The notes under the pieces: generated by a model
Told to the model about the DNA's origin: nothing
The model's database searches: none
Seen by the model: the letters and a program-made list of their open reading frames with translations, nothing else
Source: Oscillospiraceae bacterium
Lineage (GTDB): Bacteria; Bacillota; Clostridia; Saccharofermentanales; Saccharofermentanaceae
DNA: 64,000 bases
Reading direction: 5' to 3'
Assembly: GCA_015069205.1 (NCBI GenBank)
Contig: SVIZ01000002.1
Location: 1 to 64,000 of the forward strand
Shown: positions 35,383-44,484 of the stretch, one piece after another
How positions within the stretch are numbered: the stretch's first letter is position 1
Layout of the letters: each line of letters starts with the position of its first letter
Position numbers and translations under genes: made by a program

Positions 35383-35489
35383 AATGCGGCATAAAATGCG
35401 GCTGCACCCGGTTATTTAGCCGTACTTTTCACTGCAGACAGTGAAAAAATGCGGGTGATATGCGGCTATAGCCGTACTTTTGCCGTATT
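35383..35489. repeat. Two-unit nested-palindrome repeat array (locus B)
   Basis: Same family as 26078-26184. Unit 1 starts with AATGCGGCA (35383-35391) and holds GCGGC...TAGCCGTA. A linker hairpin TTCACTG (35428-35434) / CAGTGAA (35439-35445) follows. Unit 2 runs AATGCGGGT (35448-35456), TGCGGCTATAGCCGTA (35461-35476), TGCCGTATT (35481-35489). Confidence 0.7.
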
Positions 35490-35579
35490 TTCAAGATGTG
35501 AAAACAGAGGCTCTTTCAATTGACAGTTACCCCCTCTCTAAATAAAATAAAATAATCTATTTAAGCGGAGGCGTTTCGC

Positions 35580-36011
35580 ATGGCAGCAATTACCGATTGC
35601 GAACATCTCGTACAGTATTACGAGACAGATCAGATGGGCGTTGTCCATCATTCGAACTACATCAGATGGTTTGAAGAAGCAAGAACAAAGCTTTTTGAAG
35701 ATATCGGACTGGGATATAAGGGAATGGAAGAGATGGGAATCATCAGTCCCGTCGTTGGCCTTACCGCTAAGTACAAGACCATGGCAAAGTATTGTGATAC
35801 GGTCGTTATCAGGGCCGAGATCACAAGATATACCGGAGTAAGATTCGATATAAAATACACGGTTTTTGACAAGGAGACCGAACAGGTAAGATGCACGGGA
35901 ACGAGTGAGCACTGTTTCATCAGCCCGGCAGGAAAGGTTATCTCACTTCAGAGGGAAAAGCCTGAAGAACACGCGAGATTTGACATGCTCGTCAACGGAA
36001 AGGAAGGTTAA
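35580..36011 (+). CDS. Acyl-CoA thioesterase, YbgC/FadM (4HBT) family
   Basis: 143 aa hotdog-fold thioesterase. The catalytic Asp region YYETDQMGVVHHSNYIRWFEEAR is the YbgC/4HBT signature (Asp, HHSNY). It hydrolyses short or aromatic acyl-CoA or acyl-ACP thioesters. The ribosome site is GCGGAGG. It is followed after 1 nt by trxB, so the two share a transcript although no functional link is evident. Confidence 0.93.
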   Translation: MAAITDCEHLVQYYETDQMGVVHHSNYIRWFEEARTKLFEDIGLGYKGMEEMGIISPVVGLTAKYKTMAKYCDTVVIRAEITRYTGVRFDIKYTVFDKETEQVRCTGTSEHCFISPAGKVISLQREKPEEHARFDMLVNGKEG

Positions 36012-36012
36012 T

Positions 36013-36924
36013 ATGGCAGACATCATTATCGTAGGCGCAGGCCCGGCAGGACTCTCTGCAGCTATCTACGCAAGACGCGCTGGCATGAGCACGACACTTT
36101 ACGAAGCCGAGATGTACGGCGGCCAGATCGTCAACACACCTGAAGTCGAGAACTATCCGGCTGTTGCAAAGATCTCCGGTTTTGATTTTGCGACTAACCT
36201 TTATAACCAGGCAATGAACCTCGGCGCTGTCCTTGAATTCGGCAAGGTCGCATCCATCGCGAAAACAGACTCCGGTTTTGATGTCATCCTCGCTTCAGGC
36301 AAGGTTGATACTGCAAAGGCAGTCATCTTAGCCGTAGGCGCATCCAACCGCCACATGGGCATCGCGAGAGAAGACGAACTCCTGGGCAAGGGCATTTCCT
36401 ATTGCGCTACATGCGACGGCGCTTTCTATAAGGGCAAGACGGTTGCAGTCACCGGCGGCGGAAATACTGCCGTTGAAGATGCCATTTATCTTGCAGGTAT
36501 TGTAGACAAGGTATATCTTATACACCGCAGAAATGAATTCAGGGCTGAAGATGTTCTCGTTGAAGCAGCGAAAAAGCTTCCCAACCTTGAGATCGTTACA
36601 CCTTATGTCGTCGAGTCACTTCTTGGTGAGCCCAAGCTTACCGGCGTTGAACTTACGAACAGGGAAGACGGCAGCAAGAAGACGATAGACGTAAACGGAC
36701 TTTTCGTTGCGATCGGCCAGGAGCCGAAGACTGCCGACTTCAAGGATCTTGTAACTTTGCAGGGCGGATATATCGAAGCAGGCGAGAACTGCAAGACGAA
36801 CGTTGAAGGCATCTTTGCTGCAGGAGATGCGAGAGTCAAGAAGGTAAGACAGCTTACCACAGCATGCGCAGACGGCGCAGTTGCCGCACTTGCAGCGATC
36901 GACTACATCAAGCTCGGCGTCTGA
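36013..36924 (+). CDS. trxB: Thioredoxin reductase
   Basis: 303 aa. FAD-binding GAGPAGLSAAIYARRAG at the N-terminus, redox-active CATC in SYCATCDGAFYKGK (around residues 134-137), NAD(P)H motif VTGGGNTAVEDA, and C-terminal FAD contact FAAGDARVKKVRQLTTACADG. It reduces thioredoxin or related dithiol proteins. The start is ATG 36013 with AAGGAAGG upstream; the open frame extends into the thioesterase gene. Downstream tyrS follows after 31 nt. Confidence 0.96.
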   Translation: MADIIIVGAGPAGLSAAIYARRAGMSTTLYEAEMYGGQIVNTPEVENYPAVAKISGFDFATNLYNQAMNLGAVLEFGKVASIAKTDSGFDVILASGKVDTAKAVILAVGASNRHMGIAREDELLGKGISYCATCDGAFYKGKTVAVTGGGNTAVEDAIYLAGIVDKVYLIHRRNEFRAEDVLVEAAKKLPNLEIVTPYVVESLLGEPKLTGVELTNREDGSKKTIDVNGLFVAIGQEPKTADFKDLVTLQGGYIEAGENCKTNVEGIFAAGDARVKKVRQLTTACADGAVAALAAIDYIKLGV

Positions 36925-36955
36925 TAAAAGAGATAACAATTAGTTGGAGGAATAT

Positions 36956-38188
36956 ATGTACAGAAATGTATTTGATGTGCTTGAAGAGAGAGGTTACTTC
37001 TCCCAGGCAACACACAGAGATGAGATCTATGAGCTTTTGAGCAAGCCCGGTGTATCTTTCTACATCGGTTTTGACCCGACAGCTGACTCTCTTCACGTAG
37101 GTCACTTCGTTCAGATGATGGTAATGAGCCACATGCAGAAGGCCGGCCACAGACCGATCGCTCTCATGGGCGGCGGTACAGGAATGATCGGAGACCCTTC
37201 CGGTCGTACCGACATGCGTCAGATGATGACCGTAGAGACGATCGACCATAACGTTGAGTGCTTCAAGAAGCAGATGGGCAAGGTCGTTGATTTCTCAGAC
37301 GGGAAGGCTCTCATCGTTAACAACGCTGACTGGCTCAGAAACCTCAACTACATTGAGTTCTTAAGGGAAGTCGGTGCACATTTCTCGGTAAATAAGATGC
37401 TTACAGCCGAGTGCTACAAGCAGCGTCTCGAAAAGGGTCTTTCTTTCCTTGAATTCAACTACATGCTCATGCAGGGATACGATTTCTATTATCTCCACGA
37501 GAACTACGGCTGCGACCTTGAGTTCGGCGGTGACGACCAGTGGTCCAACATCCTTGCAGGCATGGAGCTTGTACGCCGTAAGAAAGGTGATTCCGTATAC
37601 GGCCTTACATTTACGCTCCTTACCAACAGTGAAGGAAAGAAGATGGGCAAGACAGCCAAGGGTGCTGTATGGCTTGATCCTGAGAAGACTCCTGTCTACG
37701 ACTTCTACCAGTACTGGAGAAATGTCGATGATGCTGATGTCATCAAGTGCATGAAGCTTCTCACATTCCTTGAGATGGATGAGATCAACGAGTACGCCAA
37801 GCTTAAGGATTCAGCTATCAACGAAGCAAAGAAGAGACTTGCTTACGAAGTAACAAAGATCATCCACGGCGAAGAGGCTGCCGATATCGCGAAAAAGACT
37901 GCTGAAGATATTTTCGAGAACGCGGGAAGATCTGAAGACATGAAGACAACTGAGATCACATCTGATGAACTCAAGGCCGGCATGCAGATCGCTGACGCTC
38001 TCGTTAAGGCAGGTCTCATGAAGTCCAAGGGCGAAGCAAGAAGAATGATCCAGCAGAAGGGCGTTTATCTCAATGACAACGTTGTTGAGGATCAGTTCTA
38101 TGAACTCAAGGAATCAGACTTTGACGCTAACGGCGAAGCTATCGTACGTAAGGGTAAGAAGAACTATCACCGTTTCAAGGTCGGCTGA
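36956..38188 (+). CDS. tyrS: Tyrosyl-tRNA synthetase
   Basis: 410 aa, class Ic aminoacyl-tRNA synthetase. HIGH-type motif in [15 protein letters not shown], tyrosine-binding [24 protein letters not shown] region, KMSKS-type loop [10 protein letters not shown], and a C-terminal S4 RNA-binding domain ([20 protein letters not shown]). The ATG at 36956 is used because the TTG at 36944 lies inside the ribosome site (GGAGGAATAT). There is no T-box leader, unlike most clostridial tyrS genes. Confidence 0.97.
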   Translation: MYRNVFDVLEERGYFSQATHRDEIYELLSKPGVSFYIGFDPTADSLHVGHFVQMMVMSHMQKAGHRPIALMGGGTGMIGDPSGRTDMRQMMTVETIDHNVECFKKQMGKVVDFSDGKALIVNNADWLRNLNYIEFLREVGAHFSVNKMLTAECYKQRLEKGLSFLEFNYMLMQGYDFYYLHENYGCDLEFGGDDQWSNILAGMELVRRKKGDSVYGLTFTLLTNSEGKKMGKTAKGAVWLDPEKTPVYDFYQYWRNVDDADVIKCMKLLTFLEMDEINEYAKLKDSAINEAKKRLAYEVTKIIHGEEAADIAKKTAEDIFENAGRSEDMKTTEITSDELKAGMQIADALVKAGLMKSKGEARRMIQQKGVYLNDNVVEDQFYELKESDFDANGEAIVRKGKKNYHRFKVG

Positions 38189-38212
38189 TACCTGTTTAAT
38201 TAAATGCTATTT

Positions 38213-38244
38213 ATCCCCGGCATATGTTTATGTCGGGGATTTTT
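38213..38244 (+). terminator. Terminator of tyrS
   Basis: Stem ATCCCCGgCATA / TATGtCGGGGAT, then TTTTT. Confidence 0.9.
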
Positions 38245-38281
38245 ACTTTGATATTTAGTTATTATTGTCGCTATATGTTCG

Positions 38282-38310
38282 TTGAAATGAGTTTTTGCGT
38301 AGCGTAAAAT
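38282..38310 (+). promoter_or_regulatory. Promoter of the 38345 lipoprotein gene
   Basis: TTGAAA (38282-38287), 17-nt spacer, TAAAAT (38305-38310). Confidence 0.7.
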
Positions 38311-38344
38311 ATTTTTAGAATTTGTGTTTGGAGGGAATCTTGTT

Positions 38345-38911
38345 ATGAAGAGATTAAAGGCTATTGCAGCAGCTGCTCTTGCTTGTGCAACAATGATCTC
38401 ATTCACAGGCTGTTCAGGTTTTAAGGTAATCGATGATGAGGATGTTTTCTTCGATGCTCTGGACAATGCTGTAGGCATTGATGATGATGAGACATATCAT
38501 CAGAAGAACGTCACCTATAACGGAGACAAGGTTGAGTATGTAATCTATGCCCAGGACGGCGATAACTACTACACATATATCAGATTCAAGAAGGCTGACG
38601 ATGCCATGGATCTTTTCGATGATTTCTATCAGGATTTCCAGGAGATCAGAGACGACAACGATTTCACGGGCACCAACTCCATGAGCGCTACAAAGACCCG
38701 CGGTTCCGTATGTTTCAACGGCGAGATCGAGAGCGGTTCGACCATAACTTTATACCGTCATGACAGCTACATCTATGAAGACTGCGAGATCTACGGCGGT
38801 GTTTACGTTAATGACAACGTTTACATCGAAGTTTACTCCCTGAACGGCAGCAAGCGCGACAAGGAAAAGATCACGAACTTCCTGAAGGAGATAGGATTTC
38901 CTAAGCCTTAA
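38345..38911 (+). CDS. Small lipoprotein of unknown function
   Basis: 188 aa. The lipobox is FTGC after a typical signal (MKRLKAIAAAALACATMISFTGC), then an acidic Asp-rich domain (FKVIDDEDVFFDALDNAVGI) with several Tyr. The ribosome site is GGAGGG; the open frame extends 7 codons upstream without signal. The stop codon lies in the left arm of a long imperfect hairpin (38902-38989). The acidic region could bind cations, but no family is recognised. Confidence 0.78.
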   Translation: MKRLKAIAAAALACATMISFTGCSGFKVIDDEDVFFDALDNAVGIDDDETYHQKNVTYNGDKVEYVIYAQDGDNYYTYIRFKKADDAMDLFDDFYQDFQEIRDDNDFTGTNSMSATKTRGSVCFNGEIESGSTITLYRHDSYIYEDCEIYGGVYVNDNVYIEVYSLNGSKRDKEKITNFLKEIGFPKP

Positions 38912-38989
38912 AGATGTTTCTCAGCGCAGGGCTTCCGCGCTCGCGTTGCTCGCTTGTGCAGAAGCGCTTCGAAATCATCTTTAGGCTTA
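38902..38989. repeat. Long imperfect palindrome overlapping a stop codon
   Basis: Left arm 38902-38920 (TAAGCCTTAAAGATGTTTC) and right arm 38971-38989 are complementary except for two single-base bulges. The interior is GC-rich (CTTCCGCGCTCGCGTTGCTC) with inner arms GCTTC / GAAGC. It resembles REP-type extragenic palindromes rather than a U-tailed terminator. Confidence 0.55.
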
Positions 38990-39087
38990 CAGCTTGCTTA
39001 AATAAGCTAATATCTACTAAGTTGGGTGCGATTTGAAATCTTTATCAAGCTTTAACGTTTGCTTGTAAAATTAAATATCTGCTAAGA

Positions 39088-39114
39088 GGTCGGATACTTA
39101 TCCGGCCTTTTTTT
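39088..39114 (+). terminator. Terminator downstream of the 38345 lipoprotein gene
   Basis: Stem GGTCGGA / TCCGGCC (one G-U pair), then seven T. It lies 180 nt after the stop codon. Confidence 0.8.
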
Positions 39115-39152
39115 GTGTGTGGAAATTTACCGGCATAGTCCCATTAATGACG

Positions 39153-39182
39153 TTTACAAACATATGTTCTGGGTGATAGAAT
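39153..39182 (+). promoter_or_regulatory. Promoter of the DUF4130-like gene
   Basis: TTTACA (39153-39158), 18-nt spacer, TAGAAT (39177-39182). Confidence 0.55.
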
Positions 39183-39214
39183 GACGGCATCTACAAGAAC
39201 AGGGAGGTAAGACT

Positions 39215-39955
39215 ATGGCAGCGCAAGGCGATAAATACACGTATGACGGGACTTTTGAAGGTTATCTTTGTGCGGTGCTTGCAGCCTTGAGATCCGGGAA
39301 GGTGCCGGTTTCCATATCGGACAGAAGGACGGCGGGATTTACTGATGATGCCATTAATGTCACTACAAGTTTTAAGGATGCCCAGTATCTTTATCACATG
39401 ATCTCAGTCAAGAGCAGTGCAGAGGTCCAGCAGATGACGGCGGACTATTTCCTTACGGACAGCACAGGGCTTGAGATCAATCTCTATAAGATGATCTTCT
39501 GCTCATTAAAATACGGCGCAAGGGTTGCGGAAGATTATAAGAGCGAGCTGATGAGAGGCATCCAGATGGCGATAAGAGATCTCTACAGGGAGGCGCAGTC
39601 CTTATTGTCGAATATTGAGTTCTTCCGCGGGGAAGAGGCATCGTGCGCGGTAATCAATCCACATAACCTGGTGTTGCCGCTGATAAGGAAGCCGTTGCTG
39701 AAGAGAGAAGAACTGGATGACCTGATAGTTTTTGACAGGAGGCACTGCCTGATGCTGGGAAGAAAGGGGGCCAATGACATGCTCACCGATATAAGACAGA
39801 TCTCCATTAAATTGCCTGAAACGGGAAGTGAAGCTTATGAAATATTATGGCCTGCTGTGAAGGATGCAAAGTTTGATGTCCGGTTCGCGGGAGCTACATC
39901 TGCTTGTGTGGGAATCCCCCGCGATTATGAACCCTTGTGGAGTATGGCGCAATGA
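39215..39955 (+). CDS. DUF4130-like (TIGR03915-type) protein, putative DNA-repair partner
   Basis: 246 aa. The N-terminus YTYDGTFEGYLCAVLAAL is the start of the family that usually accompanies a radical-SAM putative DNA modification/repair protein and is often fused to a uracil-DNA-glycosylase-like domain. Here it stands alone and only the DUF4130 part is present (ending around residue 240); no radical-SAM partner adjoins. The ribosome site is GGGAGG. Function unproven. Confidence 0.75.
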   Translation: MAAQGDKYTYDGTFEGYLCAVLAALRSGKVPVSISDRRTAGFTDDAINVTTSFKDAQYLYHMISVKSSAEVQQMTADYFLTDSTGLEINLYKMIFCSLKYGARVAEDYKSELMRGIQMAIRDLYREAQSLLSNIEFFRGEEASCAVINPHNLVLPLIRKPLLKREELDDLIVFDRRHCLMLGRKGANDMLTDIRQISIKLPETGSEAYEILWPAVKDAKFDVRFAGATSACVGIPRDYEPLWSMAQ

Positions 39956-39967
39956 GCTGGTTGACTA

Positions 39968-39973
39968 TATAAT
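39968..39973 (+). promoter_or_regulatory. -10 box of a leaderless-type promoter
   Basis: TATAAT at 39968-39973 is followed by exactly 6 nt and then ATG 39980, which places the expected transcription start on the A of the start codon. The -35 region is weak. Confidence 0.6.
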
Positions 39974-39979
39974 GTGTAA

Positions 39980-41671
39980 ATGAACAATAAAAGAGAAACA
40001 ACAAAGTATATTATATTTTTTATACTTTTTTTTGCACTTTGGATAGTGTTGTTTTGGAAATGCAAATTTGGTTTTCCTCTTGACGAGAGTTTCTACATTC
40101 TTTTTTGTTATAGATTCATTAATGGTGATATACCGGTATTACACGAATGGAACCCAACGCAATTTTTTGCAATCTGGATTTATCCTTTTGTGTGGGCCTA
40201 TTATAAGATCTTTAAAAGCAGCGAACAGATCATACTTGTTTTCAGATATCTCTTTACATTTATATGGGGTATTTCGGCACTGTTCTTTTTCTATAGATTT
40301 CGAAAGATATCTTTTTGGGGAGCGGCCGCTGCTTCTCTGATATTTATGGTCTTTGTCCCATATACTGAAATGGCACTTTACTACAATACGATAGGATTGA
40401 TTTCTTTCACATCAGCTTTAGTAATCATCATTACCGCTGAAAAGAAAAAAAATATACAATATGCGGTTTCAGGCTTTTTGTTTGCTGTTGCTGTAACCTG
40501 TTGTCCGTTCCTGTTCTCACTATATGTCATATTGATCTTTGCAACTATTATTTCATTAATTAAGAAACAGAAAGGATTATTTCATTTGTTTTGCTGTATA
40601 ACCGCAGGTGCAATACCGGCGATTATTCTTGTTTATTGGTTTTATGTCATGCCCTCATCGCTTGGTGAGGTATTAAACGGATTGCAATATCTTATTGCTG
40701 ACAGAGAACATCAGTTTACATATATAGATAAATTTGCAGGTTTTTTCGAAAATATTATTTATTCATCTGTAGTTACTATATTAGTAGTCTCGATTATATT
40801 AGTTGCATTGTTGGTTGCCATATTCAAGAAAACAAAAAAGGTAAAGGTCATTTGTTTTCTGGCAGTTAGTATATCAACTATCATTCTTGAGGTTTCATAC
40901 ATCAGAAATGTAGTTTTATCCAACGAGGTTTTGCTAAGCTGTTTTGCATTTCCTCCAATCTTTGCGGGTTTATATTGTGGAATGCTTACCAAGGATAAAT
41001 TGTCGAAAAGATTGTTCTACAATATGTATATTCCGGGTCTGATGTACATGTTCTGTATTAATATTTCTTCAAATGTGGGATTTGAAGCTTCAGTTATACC
41101 TTCTGTTATCTGTACTATGGCTTCGTGTTTTATCGTCTATGCCTTTATGAAAGAAAACGCTGTTTCACACGAAAACATACTGTTAAATAGGCTCGGCTTG
41201 TCTGCATTTTCTTTTAGTGTTTTATTGAGCCTTTGTGCCGGAATCTATGTTATGAGTTTTTTGGCGTTTGCTAATGGACGAATTGATAAATTGAATTCTA
41301 AAATCGAACGGGGACCGTACAAAGGAATCTATTGTACTCAGTCAGTTCATAATACATATAATAAAGTGGTTATGGATATGGAACCGATAAAAAACAGCAA
41401 TTCGGAAAAGGTTCTTCTTTTGGCTGGTTACTGGTATTATCTCGATGTGGAGAAAAAACCCTCCAGCTGTTCTTGCCTCTGTCCTTATATCGATGATGCG
41501 TTATTGGATCAATTGGAAGAATACTACAGTCTATATCCTCAATTTATCCCTGACATAATCTATTTAGATTATAGAAACAAAGATTTGTTGGACAGGGTGA
41601 AAGCTTATGGTTATAGGGAAGAGGAGACAGCTTTGGGTTCGTATATCTTGTATCGTGAGCTGGAAAAATAA
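39980..41671 (+). CDS. GT-C-like polytopic membrane protein, AT-rich
   Basis: 563 aa with about 12 membrane helices. Near the N-terminus, GFPLDESFYILFCYRFINGD has the Asp-Glu loop after the first helix that forms the catalytic site of GT-C lipid-sugar glycosyltransferases (ArnT/PMT type). A ~130-residue extracytoplasmic C-terminal part ends YGYREEETALGSYILYRELEK. The base composition is clearly more AT-rich than in neighbouring genes, pointing to acquisition by transfer. There is no ribosome site; the ATG sits 6 nt behind a TATAAT. It may modify a surface glycan. Confidence 0.72.
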   Translation: MNNKRETTKYIIFFILFFALWIVLFWKCKFGFPLDESFYILFCYRFINGDIPVLHEWNPTQFFAIWIYPFVWAYYKIFKSSEQIILVFRYLFTFIWGISALFFFYRFRKISFWGAAAASLIFMVFVPYTEMALYYNTIGLISFTSALVIIITAEKKKNIQYAVSGFLFAVAVTCCPFLFSLYVILIFATIISLIKKQKGLFHLFCCITAGAIPAIILVYWFYVMPSSLGEVLNGLQYLIADREHQFTYIDKFAGFFENIIYSSVVTILVVSIILVALLVAIFKKTKKVKVICFLAVSISTIILEVSYIRNVVLSNEVLLSCFAFPPIFAGLYCGMLTKDKLSKRLFYNMYIPGLMYMFCINISSNVGFEASVIPSVICTMASCFIVYAFMKENAVSHENILLNRLGLSAFSFSVLLSLCAGIYVMSFLAFANGRIDKLNSKIERGPYKGIYCTQSVHNTYNKVVMDMEPIKNSNSEKVLLLAGYWYYLDVEKKPSSCSCLCPYIDDALLDQLEEYYSLYPQFIPDIIYLDYRNKDLLDRVKAYGYREEETALGSYILYRELEK

Positions 41672-41724
41672 AATGTCATAAAGCTTATACTTTGTTAAAC
41701 CGTGTTTGCATCTAATGAAAAAGA

Positions 41725-41753
41725 CGGACCTCCCACGAGTTGTGGAAGGTCCG
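41725..41753 (-). terminator. Terminator of the HTH-cupin-AMP-ligase gene
   Basis: Stem CGGACCTTCCAC / GTGGGAGGTCCG on the minus strand, then TCTTTTTC. It also faces the end of the GT-C-like gene and may stop both transcripts. Confidence 0.85.
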
Positions 41754-41785
41754 GAAACAAAACTCAGCATCCCTAAGGAAGAATA

Positions 41786-44131
41786 TTATTTTTTGTTGTC
41801 GTCACTCCTGATAGCCTTTCTCATGATCTTTCCGTTGAAGGTCTTGGGAAGCTCATCCACAAACTCAACTACTCTGGGGTACTTATACGGAGCTGTCTTT
41901 TCCTTAACGTAATTCTGGATCTCTTTCTTGAGTTCCTCTGTTCTCTCTGTGCCCTTAACGAGAGTGATCGTTGCCTTAACGACGATACCTCTTACACCCT
42001 GAGGATCAGGTACACCTGTAACTGCGCACTCAAGAACATAAGGGAGTTCCATGATGACATTCTCGATCTCGAAGGGTCCGATACGGTAACCGGAAGACTT
42101 GATGACATCGTCAATACGTCCGACGTACCAGATGTAGCCGTCCTCGTCTGCCCATGCGGTATCACCTGTGTGATACCAGCCGTCGTGCCATGCCTCGTTC
42201 GTAAGATCGGGTGCGAGGTAGTACTGGAGGAAGAGTCCCTTCGGATGGTAGTTCTGTGTATTGATGCAGATCTCACCAGTTTCACCGGGCTTGCATACGT
42301 TGCCGTCGGGATCAAGGATCTTAACATCGTAGAGCGGGTTAGGCTTACCCATTGAACCGATGCGGAGCTTGGCGCCGACAAGGTTAGCGATGGCAAGAGT
42401 TGTCTCTGTCTGGCCAAAGCCTTCCATGAGACGGATACCCGTTGCTGCCATGAAGCGGTTAAATACCTCAGGGTTCAGAGCTTCACCTGCAGTAACAGCA
42501 TACTTAAGTGAAGACAGATCGTACTTGGAAAGATCTTCCTTGATGAAGAATCTGAACATCGTCGGAGGTGCGCAGAATGTAGTGATGTTGTACTTTTTAA
42601 ACATAGGGAGGATCTCTTCAGCCTTGAAGCGTTCGAAGTCGAATGTGAAGACAGGTGCTTCGCAGAGCCACTGACCATAGAGCTTGCCCCAGAGTGCCTT
42701 ACCCCAGCCTGTATCAGAGATGGAGAAGTGGAGACCGTTAGGATCTACGTTCTGCCAATACTTAGCTGTAGGGATGTGGCCGATTGCATACATATAAGAA
42801 TGCAGAGCCATCTTAGGATATCCTGTTGTACCTGATGTGAAGAACATTACCATCGGATCGTATCCGCATGCGTAATCTTCAGGACGCTCGAATACATCAG
42901 AGAAGTTCTTGAATTCCTCGTTGAAGTCGTGCCAGCCGGGTCTTGAACCGTTGCAGAGGATGAGAGTCTCGACTCCGCATGCCTTTGCGGCCTTCTCGCA
43001 CTCATCGGCAGCATCGTCATCTGAAGTGCAGAATACTGCCTTAACGCCTGCAGCATTGAAACGGTATTCGTAGTCGTGGTCACGAAGGAGGTGTGTAGCA
43101 GGGATAGCTACGGCGCCAAGCTTTTCGAGACCCATCATGGCGAACCAGAACTGATAGTGGCGCTTGAGGACAAGAACGACCTTGTCACCCTTGCCGATGC
43201 CCAAAGACTTGAAGTAGTTGGCAGTCATGTTGGAATACTTCTTGATGTCGCCGAATGTGAATCTTCTCTCTGTTACGCAGTCCTTTGCGACCCAGAGCAT
43301 GGCGAGCTTATCAGGGTTCTTGTCTGCAATAACGTCAACGCAGTCGAATGCGAAGTTGAACTTCTTGCAGGCAGGAACGTTAACGTCAACGTCTACCATC
43401 TGGCCGTTCTCGTCGAGAACGCCGTTGAGGTAATGTGTGTAAACGGCATCTTCAAGATTAGCTGCGTCAACGTTAGTAACGTTGTCTGTACGCATCTCTT
43501 CTGAATTGTAAGGTGTTGTATAGTTCTCACCCTTGCCCCATGCTTCAGGGTTTAAGATGATCGCATAGAAGACGCAGTCCTCACCGCCCAGAGCAAACTC
43601 GCCGTGGGGTTGTGTGGAGTCAAAGTAGATGCAGTCGCCTTCATGGAGTACTTCGGAGGAATCGCCGATGATTACCTTCAATGTACCCTTAACAACGATG
43701 TTCATCTCCTGATAGTTATGAGAAACGAGGTGATAGGGAGGATTCAAAGCCTCTTCGGAATAAGGTACTACGACACGGAAAGGCTCGCAGAGCTTGTTCT
43801 TGAATCTGGATGCAAGACGCTGGTATTTATAGCCTGTACGTCTTGTGATGGGGCTTCCCTGTCCGTTTCTTGTTACGGCATATTCCTTGAGGGAAGGGGA
43901 TGAACCTTCCATGATGTCGGAAATCTCAACTCCGGCAAGGTTAGCGAACTTGTAAATGAAGGTGAAGTTGAAGTCCTGTGTACCTTCCTCAAACTTGAGA
44001 TACTCCTCGGTGGAAATATCAAGTTTAGAAGCGACTTCTTCGGGTGTGAGTCCCATATCAAGTCTAAGACCATGAACACGGGATGCAACTTCTGCGAGCT
44101 TGAACTCTACGTTGTTGTCTGTTGTTGACAT
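41786..44131 (-). CDS. HTH-cupin regulator fused to an AMP-forming acyl-CoA synthetase
   Basis: 781 aa. Residues ~10-66 are an XRE-type helix-turn-helix (GLTPEEVASKLDISTEEYLK). Residues ~110-190 are a cupin (SHNYQEMNIVVKGTLKVIIG, GDCIYFDSTQPHGE). From ~250 a full acyl-CoA synthetase of the medium-chain/acetyl type follows: MFFTSGTTGYPKMALH (P-loop), MEGFGQTETT, DGWYHTGDTAWADEDGY, GRIDDVIKSSGYRIGPFEIE and the catalytic Lys in KTFNGKIMRKAI. The start is ATG 44131 with AGAAGGAG upstream. Expression is controlled by a T-box leader. Substrate and DNA target are unknown. Confidence 0.92.
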   Translation of the reverse strand: MSTTDNNVEFKLAEVASRVHGLRLDMGLTPEEVASKLDISTEEYLKFEEGTQDFNFTFIYKFANLAGVEISDIMEGSSPSLKEYAVTRNGQGSPITRRTGYKYQRLASRFKNKLCEPFRVVVPYSEEALNPPYHLVSHNYQEMNIVVKGTLKVIIGDSSEVLHEGDCIYFDSTQPHGEFALGGEDCVFYAIILNPEAWGKGENYTTPYNSEEMRTDNVTNVDAANLEDAVYTHYLNGVLDENGQMVDVDVNVPACKKFNFAFDCVDVIADKNPDKLAMLWVAKDCVTERRFTFGDIKKYSNMTANYFKSLGIGKGDKVVLVLKRHYQFWFAMMGLEKLGAVAIPATHLLRDHDYEYRFNAAGVKAVFCTSDDDAADECEKAAKACGVETLILCNGSRPGWHDFNEEFKNFSDVFERPEDYACGYDPMVMFFTSGTTGYPKMALHSYMYAIGHIPTAKYWQNVDPNGLHFSISDTGWGKALWGKLYGQWLCEAPVFTFDFERFKAEEILPMFKKYNITTFCAPPTMFRFFIKEDLSKYDLSSLKYAVTAGEALNPEVFNRFMAATGIRLMEGFGQTETTLAIANLVGAKLRIGSMGKPNPLYDVKILDPDGNVCKPGETGEICINTQNYHPKGLFLQYYLAPDLTNEAWHDGWYHTGDTAWADEDGYIWYVGRIDDVIKSSGYRIGPFEIENVIMELPYVLECAVTGVPDPQGVRGIVVKATITLVKGTERTEELKKEIQNYVKEKTAPYKYPRVVEFVDELPKTFNGKIMRKAIRSDDNKK

Positions 44132-44169
44132 AAGCAATCTCCTTCTAAAGCTGTATTTTTCTCCGCAAA

Positions 44170-44484
44170 TAAAAAAGCCTCAACATCCTACTTAGGATAT
44201 TGAGACGAATATAAATCCGCGGTACCACTCAATTTGCAAACCCTTAAGGTTTACCACTCACGAAGTCTGACAACTCCTTTACCTTAACGCAGCATCACGG
44301 GCACCATCTACTTGGGAATCATTCCTGTTCGGGATGCCGGCTCGGAAGGGATAGCTTATGCAAATATCGTCACGTGCCTCTCAGCAAACAGCACTTCTCT
44401 GTATTGACCGAATCAATGCGGCCTTCTTCGTCACAGCCTTTGATTAAGTATTCAATTGTTGCTCTTTCTTGCGAAAGCACCTCA
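44170..44484 (-). ncRNA. T-box leader upstream of the HTH-cupin-acyl-CoA synthetase gene
   Basis: On the minus strand the T-box core GAGTGGTACCGCGG covers 44230-44217. The antiterminator helix would be ATTGAG (44233-44228) with CTCAAT (44204-44199). The competing terminator is CTCAATATCCT (44204-44194) / AGGATGTTGAG (44189-44179) with six T at 44176-44171. Stem I has AGAGA (44400-44396) and GTGC/GCAC arms. Comparing with glyQS-type specifier loops, the specifier is probably ATC (Ile, 44352-44350); TAT (Tyr, 44353-44351) is the next choice. Uncharged tRNA would allow expression. Confidence 0.92.
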
